Assembly: GCA_022565395.1 (NCBI GenBank)
Contig: JAIUMV010000003.1
Span: 62,001-126,000 of the forward strand
DNA: 64,000 nt
Reading direction: 5' to 3'
Source of the DNA: Marinobacter sp.
GTDB taxonomy: Bacteria > Pseudomonadota > Gammaproteobacteria > Pseudomonadales > Oleiphilaceae
This document shows, one piece after another, positions 34,864 through 43,522 of the stretch. Numbering within the stretch: position 1 is the first letter of the stretch; each line of letters opens with the position of its first letter. Under the pieces are notes generated by a model, which saw nothing but the letters and a program-made list of their open reading frames with translations, was not told the DNA's origin and did no database searches. Position numbers and translations under genes: made by a program.

Positions 34864-35997
34864 ATGGACGTAGATGCTCGATGCATTCCTCTGGGCCACA
34901 TTCAGACCTATTTTGACTTACGCAAAAGCCTGGTAATGGAAGCCGACTGGCTTGAGCGCCGCAGTGGTATTGATTCTCACAACCCTCATGAAATTATTGA
35001 ATGTATTGTGGGGATCGACCAGCAGGACTTTTACCGCAACGCCAACATCAGCTATGCGCCGGGGGATAAGGGGGGCTTTATCAGCACGCGCCAGTGTGTG
35101 GCACTGATAGAACAGGCGGTCAAGGCTCTGAATATGCCTTATCTGGGGTTGGCCATGGGTAACCTGATGACCATCTCCCACCACGGCATGGCGGGGGTGG
35201 CTGCGGTGACCCAGCGTACCTTGCGGGATTGTCTTGATACGGTCGGCCGCTACTGCGATGAGCTGTTCCCGCCGCTGGAAATGCGCTGGTATGTCGCGGG
35301 GGCTGAGGGCGGTTTTACCATGACTGAGGTCATTCCATTGACGCCCTACACGCACTTCTTCATGGAAGTGAATACCGTCAGTTTTTACAACATCTTTCTG
35401 CATTTGGCCGGGGGCGTGCAGCCTTATCGTGTTTGCTTCAGCTATCCGGAACCGTCCTGGGGGCATATCTACCGGCGTTACTTCAAGTGCCCAGTGCTGT
35501 TTGATCAGCCGGTGACCGCACTTATCGGTGACGCCGGCCTGGCAGAGTTTGAGCTGCCCCTGGCCAACCGGTTGATGGCCATGTCGGCGGAACGTACCTT
35601 GTTCGAGAACATACCCACCCGCGCCATGCGTTTCTTGCCATTGCGTCTGCGCCGTTTACTGATGCGTTACTATGGCGCCTTCCCATCCCTTGAGAATGCG
35701 GCCCGGGAGCTGGGTATGAGTGGTCGCACCATGCGCAGAAAGCTGGCAGAGGAGGGCACCAGTTACCAGTATGAGCTGGACCAGGTGCGACAGCGCCTGG
35801 CCCGCGAGTACTTTGCCCGGGGCGGCCGTTCCATCACTGAACTCAGCAATTTGCTGGGTTACGGGGACTCGTCGGCCTTCGCCAAGGCCTTCCGGCGCTG
35901 GACGGGCCTGGCGCCTTCCGAGTTCATGCGTCAGCGTCTTGCGTTAGATAAGTCACAGGCTGAGGCCTTGGCCATAAATAACCGAACTGCGTCCTGA
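34864..35997 (+). CDS. AraC family transcriptional regulator (PF12625-type sensor domain)
   Basis: A 377-residue regulator. Residues about 25-215 match the arabinose-binding-like domain common in regulators of lipid, alkane and amino-acid catabolism (LGLAMGNLMTISHHGMAG, GRYCDELFPPLEMRW). The C-terminal two helix-turn-helix units lie at about 280-360 (LENAARELGMSGRTMRRKL and ITELSNLLGYGDSSAFAKAF, then FRRWTGLAPSEFM). The lipase gene begins 119 bp downstream on the same strand, so this is the natural candidate for its regulator. The inducer cannot be told. Confidence 0.88.
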   Translation: MDVDARCIPLGHIQTYFDLRKSLVMEADWLERRSGIDSHNPHEIIECIVGIDQQDFYRNANISYAPGDKGGFISTRQCVALIEQAVKALNMPYLGLAMGNLMTISHHGMAGVAAVTQRTLRDCLDTVGRYCDELFPPLEMRWYVAGAEGGFTMTEVIPLTPYTHFFMEVNTVSFYNIFLHLAGGVQPYRVCFSYPEPSWGHIYRRYFKCPVLFDQPVTALIGDAGLAEFELPLANRLMAMSAERTLFENIPTRAMRFLPLRLRRLLMRYYGAFPSLENAARELGMSGRTMRRKLAEEGTSYQYELDQVRQRLAREYFARGGRSITELSNLLGYGDSSAFAKAFRRWTGLAPSEFMRQRLALDKSQAEALAINNRTAS

Positions 35998-36116
35998 ATT
36001 CGCCTGCACGCCCGCCTGACTCTCCCTAAAGTTCCAGCCAAGCCGCTCACGCTGTTCGGCGATGGCTTGGTCGCGCGATGCGGTCAATAACAAGAAAGTA
36101 AAGGGAGTCAAAAGAC

Positions 36117-37919
36117 ATGACCCGCTCACTGCCTAAACGTACGTTGTTGGGCCTGGCTGCCGCAGTGGCCTTGCCCGCATTTTCTGTCAACGCCATACCG
36201 GCGATTGGCCCCAATGATATGACCTTCTATAACCCGCCTGTGATGCACGGAGGTGAGCAGGGCGACCTTATCTGGTATCGCCTGACGTCAGTAAACCTTG
36301 GGTCTGGCGCCCCGTCAGCTCAGGCCTGGAACGTGCTGTACCGCTCCACGGATGCTTTGGGCAATCCAAACGTGGTGACGGGTACAGTCCTGGTGCCCGC
36401 AGCACCCTGGACCGGTGGCGGTTCCCGCCCTCTGTTGGGCTACGCGGTGGGCACCCATGGCCTGGCGCAGCGCTGCGCGCCCTCGGTACAGATGAACCAG
36501 GGTAAGGACTATGAAAGCGCCAATATCGCAGCTGCGTTGAATGCAGGCTATGCGGTGCTGGTGTCAGATAATCCCGGTTACACCACGGGCGATACGCCCA
36601 CCTATCTGGCTGGCGCATCCCAGGCCAAGGCCGTGATGGATATCTTCCGCGCCGCCACGCAGATTCCATCTGCCGGTATCGACTCTCAGGCCAAAGCGGC
36701 GGTATGGGGTTACTCTCAGGGGGGGCAGACGGCAGCCTGGGTTGGCGAACTGGTGCAGGACTACGCGCCTCAGCTTAATCTGGTCGGTATCGCTGCCGGC
36801 GGCACACCGGCAGACTTTCCTCTGACCGCCCGCAATCTGGATGGTGACCTTGGTGCATCCTTCCTGCTCGGGGCTGTGATTGGTCTGGCTGAGCAATATC
36901 CGGACCTGATACCTCTTGATGAGTTGACCAACGCCAGTGGTCAGGCTGCTATTGAGCAGGGCAAGAACGAGTGTGTGTTTGAGTCGCTGTTTTCCTTCAT
37001 GAACGACTCAATTACTCAGTACACCGCGGGCAATCAGACACTGGATCAGGTGCTGGCTATTCCGTCCGTCGATCAGGCGGTGACAGCGCAAAATCTGGGC
37101 AATCGTCGTGTGCCGGTACCGGTGTACCAGTACCACGGGCAAGCGGATCAGTTTATCCCGGTCGGCCAGCACTACGCGCTCAAGCGCAACTACTGTAACC
37201 GACTCAGTAACGTGACCTTCGCGCTCTATCCCAGTGAGCATATTGTTACCCAGTTTCAGGCTGCGCCGCATGTATTGTCCTGGCTGGATGACCGGGTGGC
37301 TGGACGCCCCACGCCAGGGAACTGTCTGTCCTTGCGGGGCACGCCTGCGTCCACCGCCAACCCGGGTGGTGGCAACTTTGTGGTAAGTCTGGATGACTGG
37401 CCGCTGGCGGCTCAGATTGAACTGAAGACCTTGGGTGAAACCGTGGTACTGCCGCCACAATCCCGTTTCAATGCAGATACGGACATCACCGCACAGACAC
37501 TGCAGGGTGCGCTCTCCGTACCAAACTTTACCAGCAAGCTGCGCGTTATCGGTATCCCGCTGGATATCGGTCTGTCTGTCACTCCCGTGGGTGAAACCGA
37601 GGGCAGTGTCAGCCTGGACAACGAGGGGCGGCTGCGTATTCAGGGATTGTCGTCAGCCAACATCACCATACGTAATGCCGGGGTGTCCATTTTCCGGCTT
37701 CCTTTTGGCTGCCGAACCTCAGAGCCTGTGGACTTCGCGCTGAACTTTGAAGGCCCGGTGTCTGCACTGGGTAGTGGTGACTTGACCTTTGCCGGTACCA
37801 CCAGCTTCCCGTCCCTCACCGGTTGTGGCTTGTTCAACTCCCTCTTCACAACCCTGATGTCTGGGCCCGGTCAGCAGTACCAATTTACGGTACGGCCGCC
37901 TGAGCCGGTTAACTGGTAA
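36117..37919 (+). CDS. Secreted LIP-family lipase with extra C-terminal domain
   Basis: A 600-residue exported protein with a signal peptide at about 1-26. Residues 35-400 form an alpha/beta hydrolase of the secretory lipase (LIP, PF03583) type: LLGYAVGTHG, nucleophile Ser in WGYSQGGQTA (about 204), acid Asp in HGQADQFIP, and His in SEHIVTQF or APHVLSW. These lipases are best known in fungi and Actinobacteria. Residues about 425-600 form a separate beta-rich domain (SLDDWPLAAQIELKTLG, then FPSLTGCGLF and LMSGPGQQYQF) that resembles exported actinobacterial domains more than any gammaproteobacterial one; transfer is possible. It lies after an AraC gene and before a membrane-anchored protein. 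Confidence 0.8.
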   Translation: MTRSLPKRTLLGLAAAVALPAFSVNAIPAIGPNDMTFYNPPVMHGGEQGDLIWYRLTSVNLGSGAPSAQAWNVLYRSTDALGNPNVVTGTVLVPAAPWTGGGSRPLLGYAVGTHGLAQRCAPSVQMNQGKDYESANIAAALNAGYAVLVSDNPGYTTGDTPTYLAGASQAKAVMDIFRAATQIPSAGIDSQAKAAVWGYSQGGQTAAWVGELVQDYAPQLNLVGIAAGGTPADFPLTARNLDGDLGASFLLGAVIGLAEQYPDLIPLDELTNASGQAAIEQGKNECVFESLFSFMNDSITQYTAGNQTLDQVLAIPSVDQAVTAQNLGNRRVPVPVYQYHGQADQFIPVGQHYALKRNYCNRLSNVTFALYPSEHIVTQFQAAPHVLSWLDDRVAGRPTPGNCLSLRGTPASTANPGGGNFVVSLDDWPLAAQIELKTLGETVVLPPQSRFNADTDITAQTLQGALSVPNFTSKLRVIGIPLDIGLSVTPVGETEGSVSLDNEGRLRIQGLSSANITIRNAGVSIFRLPFGCRTSEPVDFALNFEGPVSALGSGDLTFAGTTSFPSLTGCGLFNSLFTTLMSGPGQQYQFTVRPPEPVNW

Positions 37920-37984
37920 GTCCGTCAGGCCTTGCACCGTCGGCGTCTGGCCGGTGGTGCAGGTACAGGCGCTGGAGATGAAGC

Positions 37985-38683
37985 ATGAATGAATCAATGA
38001 ATGAGAGTGGGTCCAGCCGCCCAACGGTGCTTGGTGCGCCCGGCTACGCGGCCTTCTTCATCATGGCGGTGATTGTGGCCCTCGGCCTGAGCTTTCTGGC
38101 GTTACACCAGTGGCAGGAGTATCAGCACCGGGACCAGGATTCACCGGCTGACAGGGTAGCGAAGCCCGTGCCGGATGCAACAGAGGATCTGCCGCTTGCG
38201 GACCTTGAAGATCTGGCAGCCCTGGACCCGGCCTGGGTGGAAGCCCAGCAGCGGCTTGCGGCCACTGAAGCTGGCCGTGCGCAGCTCAATGATAGTGAGC
38301 TGATTTTGCAGCGGCCTGCTTACGTGAGCCCGGTGGAGTGGCAGGTGTTGAAGGCGGTTGCCGCCATGCAGGAGGACAGTGAGCGCGAGCTTACGCGACT
38401 GGTGCACCATCTGCACTTCAATAAGCAGCTTGAGCTGTGGCAGGGCAGCCTTAGCGGCCAGGGTGAAGCCCTCGGGCCTGTGGAGCGCACGCAGCTGGCC
38501 ATGCAGATACTGGACGCTATTCCCGCCCGGGTAACCAATCAGGAATTGGATCAGGGGAGCGCCCATCGGTTACAGCTGGCGCTGCTGGCTGACCTGGTGG
38601 AGGACCCCGAAGAGCGCAGGCTATGGGCGGCGGAGGAAGCGGAGCGGATTGGGGTGACCTTTTCCCTGGAGGGTGGCTACTGA
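37985..38683 (+). CDS. Membrane-anchored helical protein next to the lipase (unknown; chaperone-like layout)
   Basis: The 232-residue protein has a short cytoplasmic N-terminus, one membrane helix at about 20-42 (YAAFFIMAVIVALGLSFLALH), then an acidic, all-helical periplasmic part ending near residue 232. The position directly behind a secreted lipase and this layout recall lipase foldases (Lif), but the RxxFDY Lif motif is absent and the length is shorter, so I do not call it Lif. It could help folding or release of the lipase, or be unrelated. No family recognised. Confidence 0.65.
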   Translation: MNESMNESGSSRPTVLGAPGYAAFFIMAVIVALGLSFLALHQWQEYQHRDQDSPADRVAKPVPDATEDLPLADLEDLAALDPAWVEAQQRLAATEAGRAQLNDSELILQRPAYVSPVEWQVLKAVAAMQEDSERELTRLVHHLHFNKQLELWQGSLSGQGEALGPVERTQLAMQILDAIPARVTNQELDQGSAHRLQLALLADLVEDPEERRLWAAEEAERIGVTFSLEGGY

Positions 38684-38712
38684 ATGCCGTGGTTGCCGCC
38701 CGGGCCCTGAAC

Positions 38713-39489
38713 TCAGGGTAGCTGGTAGTCAGCCAGGATCATCCGGTATTGGGGAGATTGCTGCAGCGCTAGTATGGCCTGATTGATAAGGCGCAGATCC
38801 TCCGCCGAGGTGGAGGCTTTGCTGAGCATGAAATGGATGGGCCCTTCACTGAGTGCGCTGTGGTGTACAGCAACGTATTCTTGTTGGCCCTGGCGTATGG
38901 CCTGCTCACTCAGACTGATGAGATCGCCAATGAGCAGGTCAATGCGTCCCTGGACCAGCATAGGTAGAAGCCGTGCTTCGTCAGACAGCAATACCAGCTG
39001 GCGGTTGGCGGTCAGGGATGCGTGATCAAGGCTGGCAAACTCTTCGCCGTACCAGGAGCCGATAACACCTCCCAGCGTCAGGCGATAGTCATTGAGTAAT
39101 GCCTTCAGGTTGTCGGCGTTGTAGTGCTCGCCCCGCCGAATGAACAGGGCCATGGTTTCATCCCGATAGGGCTCTGTGAAATAGGCATAGTGCTCGCGTT
39201 CTGGCGTTACGCTGGCGCCGGCGACCATGTCAATGTTGCCCAGCATCAACTCCCTGAGTGCGCGAGCGGAGGGCATCTGTACAAAAGAATACTCGCAGCC
39301 CGCCAGATCCAGCGTTGCAGATATCAAACGGTAATCCAGGCCACCAGGCTGGTTGTCATCTGCCAGGTACATGTAGGGGTACCAGTTCGCCAGATTAATG
39401 ACCAGAGGTTTGGAACAACTGGCCCATACCGGGGCAAGGCCCAGTAACACAGTAATGCACAAGGCTGACAGCCAACTGTGAAATGACAT
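38713..39489 (-). CDS. Periplasmic solute-binding protein, family 3 type (standalone)
   Basis: A protein of about 258 residues with a signal peptide (1-22, SALCITVLLGLAPVWAS) and the type 2 periplasmic-binding fold: ANWYPYMYLADDNQPGGLDY, LMLGNIDMVAGASVTPERE, YFTEPYRDETMALFI, and a late RIDLLIGDLIS. No permease or ATPase gene is near, and there is no histidine kinase domain. Such lone proteins often act in signalling or bind amino acids for a distant ABC system. The start was set at ATG 39487-39489, with GGAG 8 nt upstream, since it begins the signal peptide. It points towards the lipase helper gene and away from the GH3 cluster. Confidence 0.82.
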   Translation of the reverse strand: MSFHSWLSALCITVLLGLAPVWASCSKPLVINLANWYPYMYLADDNQPGGLDYRLISATLDLAGCEYSFVQMPSARALRELMLGNIDMVAGASVTPEREHYAYFTEPYRDETMALFIRRGEHYNADNLKALLNDYRLTLGGVIGSWYGEEFASLDHASLTANRQLVLLSDEARLLPMLVQGRIDLLIGDLISLSEQAIRQGQQEYVAVHHSALSEGPIHFMLSKASTSAEDLRLINQAILALQQSPQYRMILADYQLP

Positions 39490-39972
39490 AACCGACTCCG
39501 GCGGTAAGGCTCCCTCCTGGAGACGAGACATATGTACCTGAAGTGTAGCACGCCTGCTTGCGAGGGCTCTCTATGCCCATGGTATTAGGCTTGGCTGCAC
39601 GCCTTAACGATACTTTGTGTCACGTTTTTTTTGTGTATTAATTTAAACAGTGACAGGCCATTAGCGATTAACAAGTGCTCCGTCACACCAATAGTGTGAC
39701 GTCCTGCCCTTCATTTGGCCCCTGGCCTTTGCAGACATCCGCTTTCCGGAAATATCCCGCAACAATGGGTTGTGATCACGGCATCAACCAGGTTTTACCG
39801 CCTGGCGGCCGGATCTGTAGGGCGCCAGTGAGAGGCCCTGGGGCATTGGTCCTGTAGCGAAGCCGCCTGCAGTGACTGAAACCGATCGTGCCTGACGGTG
39901 CCCTCCAACAAGAACACAAATAACCCGGTGTTACAGCACCCCGTGCTGGTAGTCGGGAATGGGGTTAATACA
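39490..39972 (+). other. 483-bp non-coding region upstream of the GH3/RND cluster
   Basis: No gene seen. It holds an AT-rich stretch with an eight-T run near 39627, the perfect dyad at 39681-39701, and a TGATCA palindrome near 39774. It must contain the promoters for the solute-binding gene on the minus strand and for the long operon on the plus strand, but no consensus promoter stands out. Confidence 0.5.
39681..39701 (+). promoter_or_regulatory. Perfect 21-bp dyad, candidate operator for the GH3/RND cluster
   Basis: Arms CGTCACAC (39681-39688) and GTGTGACG (39694-39701) are exact inverted copies around CAATA. The size and spacing fit a site for a dimeric regulator such as a TetR, GntR or MarR family protein. 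It lies 271 bp before the first gene of the cluster. A second TGTCAC half-site is present near 39620. Confidence 0.5.
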
Positions 39973-40749
39973 ATGACAAGTCCTAACGATCGCCAGCGGG
40001 GTGTCTACGCCCGCTATCTGCCTATCAATCGCGTCAGTGTGATTGAAGTCGAGCAAATGTACCGGATCTTTGAGTCTTACTACGCCCATACGGATCTGGA
40101 TACGTTTCTGCGCGATATGAGCAAAAAGAGTGGCGTCATCCTTATCCGGACCCGTGGGGACCGCCGGGTTGTTGGCTTCTCCACTGTCGTTAATATGGTT
40201 ATGCCCATAGGCCGATTGCAAAGCCGTGGCGTGTTCAGCGGTGACACCATTGTAGAGAAAGCCTACTGGGGAAATCGTGCGCTGCAGTTGGCTTTCTATC
40301 GCTATCTCATCTGGCAGAAAATCAAAAAGCCCTTCACGCCGCTATTCTGGCTGCTGATCAGCAAGGGCTACAAAACTTACCTGTTGCTGGCGAACAACTT
40401 TGAGCGTTATTACCCTCATCCTGAGTACCGCTGTCCGGAACTGTTTCCGGTTGTGCGTACCTACTGTGATCGTCTGTTCCCCGGCCACTATGATGCTGAT
40501 CGGGAAGTTCTGGATTTCGGCCAGCAGGCTCAACGCCTGAAAGAAGGGGTAGCGGCGGTTACCGATGAACTGACGCGTCGGCACGACAAAATTCGATTCT
40601 TCGCCGAGCGTAATCCTTCCTGGCACCAGGGTACCGAGCTGCCCTGCGTAGGGGTGGTGACCCTGGGTAATTTATTGTCCTGGCCCTTCAAGAAATGGCT
40701 CAAGGAGCGCCAGGCTCCCGCCCTGACGCCCGCCTCGGAGCGGCAGTAA
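39973..40749 (+). CDS. GNAT-like acyltransferase of unknown specificity (first gene of the GH3 cluster)
   Basis: A protein of about 258 residues. The central part has the look of a GNAT fold: ILIRTRGDRRVVGFSTVVN, then GVFSGDTIVEKAYWGNRALQ, where a pyrophosphate-loop-like segment precedes LAFYRYLIWQKIKKP, and GYKTYLLLANNFERYYP near the core end. The C-terminal third is helical and basic. I recognise no exact family. I start it at ATG 39973; an upstream GTG at 39898 adds 25 residues with no support. Its TAA stop shares a base with the ATG of the GH3 gene, so the two are coupled, which points to a joint reaction path. Confidence 0.65.
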   Translation: MTSPNDRQRGVYARYLPINRVSVIEVEQMYRIFESYYAHTDLDTFLRDMSKKSGVILIRTRGDRRVVGFSTVVNMVMPIGRLQSRGVFSGDTIVEKAYWGNRALQLAFYRYLIWQKIKKPFTPLFWLLISKGYKTYLLLANNFERYYPHPEYRCPELFPVVRTYCDRLFPGHYDADREVLDFGQQAQRLKEGVAAVTDELTRRHDKIRFFAERNPSWHQGTELPCVGVVTLGNLLSWPFKKWLKERQAPALTPASERQ

Positions 40750-42419
40750 TGTCTGGCTACTGGCAGCACCAGTTGATACGGCTGCTGGTGCGAGCGGGGG
40801 AGGGGCGCTTCACGCGCAGCGAGAAGCAACTGGAGGCGCTCCAGCGTCAGCGTCTGGGCACCATTCTGCAGCAAGTCGCCAGCGCCCCCCAGGGGCCGGG
40901 GCGGGGCGTCGATCCCCGTTGGGGCTGGGCTGAGTTTGCCAGTGCGATACCGGTCACCCGCTATGACGACTGGGCGGTCGCTATTGACCAGCAAATGGCT
41001 GCGCAGAGTACAGGCTTGTCCAGCTCACCGGTCATGCGCTATCAGCCCACCAGTGGCTCCAGTTCAGCGATCAAATGGATACCTTACACCCAGCAGTTTC
41101 TGCGTGAGCTGGATGCCGCTATCTCGCCCTGGATGAGTGACCTCTACCGCAGGTATCCCGGTGTTCGCAGGGGGCGCCACTACTGGTCTTTGTCCTGGTT
41201 GCCGACGGATATGCGTGAGCAGGCCCAGGGTCAGCTCAATGACGACATGAAACTGCTCAGTAGCGGCAAGCGTTGGCTGGTGTCCGGCACCCAGGCGGTA
41301 CCGGAGTCAGTGGCCATGGCGACAACCTCTGATGACTCCCTTTTTGCAACCCTGGCCTATCTGGCAAGTCAGCGGGATCTTACCGCGCTCTCGGTGTGGA
41401 GCCCGACCTTTGCGCTGGGGCTTCTGCAAAAGCTCGCGCAATGGCGTGATGAACTGGTGCAGGTGTTGCGCTTTGGCCGCTGGGGTTCACGGGAACAGGC
41501 GCTGGGCCATATGCCTGCGCCCCGTAGCCTCCTCGCTGCTGATCTCCTGAAATCCTGGTCCGGCCAATGGGACGGGGCTGATGCGCCTCTGTTCTATCAG
41601 TCATTCTGGCCGCAACTGGCGCTGGTCAGTGCCTGGGATACGGCCACAGCGACCCGTTGGGCCCGCCACTTGCAAACGCTGCTGCCTCACGCGGCCTTCC
41701 AGGGCAAAGGCTTGTGGGCAACGGAGGGGGTGGTGAGCTTTCCCTACGGTGATGACAGTGTGCTGGCGGCGGCGTCCCACTTTTACGAATTTGAGGATGT
41801 TGCCAGCGGGCAGATTTTACCCGCCTGGCGCCTGGAAACCGGGCAGCAGGTCGTACCCCTGCTGACCACCGGCAGTGGTTTGCTGCGCTACCGCCTGGGG
41901 GACCGGGTGGAGGTCACCGGGTTCAGGGGGCAGCTGCCTTGTCTGACGTTCCTCGGACGAGATGGTACTACCGATATGGTGGGGGAAAAACTCAGCACCA
42001 CGGCGGTACAGGAGGCCCTGAATCAACTGCCCTGGCCGCCGGGTGTCAGCCCGGTTGTGGTGCTGGCGGTTGAGCGCTCCAGCGCCGCTGGCCGACCGGG
42101 CTATGTGCTGCTGGCACAAGCGGTGTCAGATGCCTCCCAGCCCCAGTTGGCGCGTTGGTCAGAGGGCTTGGCGGATGCGCTGGAGACCCTGCTGGCAGAA
42201 CATTTTCATTACCGCCTGGCCCGTAACCTTGGTCAATTGGCCAAAGTGGCGTGCCTGTGTCGGCCGGATGCCTGGCAATACTATCTGGGGGTATGCCGGA
42301 GCCGCGGCATGATTGATGGCAACTTGAAAACAGAAGCCCTGCGACACTGGTCTGGCGCATTGCCGGGGACGCCGGCAGAACAGTTAAGACCGATGCAGGC
42401 CGAGGAGGTACAGGTATGA
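40749..42419 (+). CDS. GH3 family acyl-acid amido synthetase
   Basis: A 556-residue adenylating enzyme of the GH3 family, best known from plants where it joins amino acids to jasmonate or indole-acetate. ATP motif 1 is YQPTSGSSSAIKWIPYT (about 99-115), the tyrosine-rich motif is YEFEDVASG, and LLRYRLGDRVEV plus FLGRDGTTDMVGEKLS form the later nucleotide and hinge motifs. Bacterial members act on unknown acids. Here it is followed by a double-GNAT gene and two pump systems with overlapping codons, suggesting it makes an acyl-amide for export. Start at ATG 40749, one base inside the previous stop. Confidence 0.88.
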   Translation: MSGYWQHQLIRLLVRAGEGRFTRSEKQLEALQRQRLGTILQQVASAPQGPGRGVDPRWGWAEFASAIPVTRYDDWAVAIDQQMAAQSTGLSSSPVMRYQPTSGSSSAIKWIPYTQQFLRELDAAISPWMSDLYRRYPGVRRGRHYWSLSWLPTDMREQAQGQLNDDMKLLSSGKRWLVSGTQAVPESVAMATTSDDSLFATLAYLASQRDLTALSVWSPTFALGLLQKLAQWRDELVQVLRFGRWGSREQALGHMPAPRSLLAADLLKSWSGQWDGADAPLFYQSFWPQLALVSAWDTATATRWARHLQTLLPHAAFQGKGLWATEGVVSFPYGDDSVLAAASHFYEFEDVASGQILPAWRLETGQQVVPLLTTGSGLLRYRLGDRVEVTGFRGQLPCLTFLGRDGTTDMVGEKLSTTAVQEALNQLPWPPGVSPVVVLAVERSSAAGRPGYVLLAQAVSDASQPQLARWSEGLADALETLLAEHFHYRLARNLGQLAKVACLCRPDAWQYYLGVCRSRGMIDGNLKTEALRHWSGALPGTPAEQLRPMQAEEVQV

Positions 42420-43522
42420 GCTTTTCACTACGCCCCGCTGCCAGCGAAGACAATCCAGCCATACTGGAGTTGCTGGCGCGCAATGCCCAGCCCGGCCAGG
42501 TTTCCCTGGCTTTTGAGCGTAAGCCGGATTATTTCCACGGCGCCCATATTAGTTGTGAGCAGCCTGACGTTTACGTGCTTGAGCACGCGGATGCTGATCC
42601 CGCTGACCCCGGCAGGGTATGCGGTGTGTTCAATATCGGCAGCCGCACGGTCTACGTTGACGGTGAACCCAAGCGTGTCCGCTATGCGCATGACCTTCGC
42701 CTTGATGCCCCAGTGCGGGGTGGCAAGGCCTTGTTTGCCTGTTACAGCCTACTGCCGGGTATCCTGCAGCCAGGGGAGTGGATGCAGGGCGTGATTCTGG
42801 CTGACAATGGCCACTTTCTCGCATCCACCAGCAAGCCACGGCCAGGCATGCCGAAAGTCCATGCCGCAGGCACGATTGAAACCAGCCTGATTTTTGGTCG
42901 GCCCAGCCGGCGATCCAGCGCCCAGGGGCTGGAGATCCGGCAGGCCAAACGCTCTGACTTCCCGGTCATGCAGGCTTTTGTGGATCGTGAAGGTCGCAAA
43001 CGGCAGTTCTTCCCCCGTTATCAGTTCAGCGAACTGGGTGCCAACCCCTATTACCGGGCACTTGAGCCCTCCAATTACTCACTGGTGTTTCGTCAGGGTG
43101 AGTTGGTTGCCATCGCCGGTGTTTGGGACCAGTCCGGGTTCCGGCAGACCCGGGTGGTGGGCTACAGCCCCTTGTTGCGGGCAGTGCGACCTTTCTACAA
43201 CGCATGGGGCAAAGTGTCAGGTGGCATGGCATTGCCTGCCCCGGGCGGCTGCTTCAGCTACCTGATGATGCATACCCTGCTGGTCAGGGATCAGGACCCG
43301 GCAATCTTCCGCCCGTTACTGGACTACATGCTGCGTGCCTATGGGCCCTACTACGATGCGCTGGTATGCGGCTTGTTCACAGATGATCCGCTGATGGAGA
43401 CCGTTGCCCGCTATCGTCGACGTAGCCTGCAAAGCTGCCACTTCCTCATTACCCAATCCCATGAGGACAGGCCTGCTCTGAACTCTGATCTGCCGCCTTA
43501 CATCGATGTAGCCCGTTTGTGA
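42416..43522 (+). CDS. Double-GNAT acetyltransferase-like protein
   Basis: The 368-residue protein begins SLRPAASEDNPAILELLARN, a GNAT N-terminus, with a first domain to about 165 (GVFNIGSRTVYVDG, LDAPVRGGKALFACYSLL) and a second from about 170 (LEIRQAKRSDFPVMQAFVD, VFRQGELVAIAGVWDQSGF, PLLDYMLRAYGPYYDALVCG). Such proteins occur with GH3 genes in several proteobacteria by my recollection, but the substrate is not known. It overlaps the GH3 gene (ATGA) and the next membrane-fusion gene (GTGA), which ties it to both synthesis and export. Confidence 0.78.
   Translation: MSFSLRPAASEDNPAILELLARNAQPGQVSLAFERKPDYFHGAHISCEQPDVYVLEHADADPADPGRVCGVFNIGSRTVYVDGEPKRVRYAHDLRLDAPVRGGKALFACYSLLPGILQPGEWMQGVILADNGHFLASTSKPRPGMPKVHAAGTIETSLIFGRPSRRSSAQGLEIRQAKRSDFPVMQAFVDREGRKRQFFPRYQFSELGANPYYRALEPSNYSLVFRQGELVAIAGVWDQSGFRQTRVVGYSPLLRAVRPFYNAWGKVSGGMALPAPGGCFSYLMMHTLLVRDQDPAIFRPLLDYMLRAYGPYYDALVCGLFTDDPLMETVARYRRRSLQSCHFLITQSHEDRPALNSDLPPYIDVARL

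Noticed and set aside
37985-38683. Lipase-specific foldase (Lif)
   Set aside because: Position and membrane anchor fit, but the RxxFDY signature is missing and the length is short; kept as unknown.
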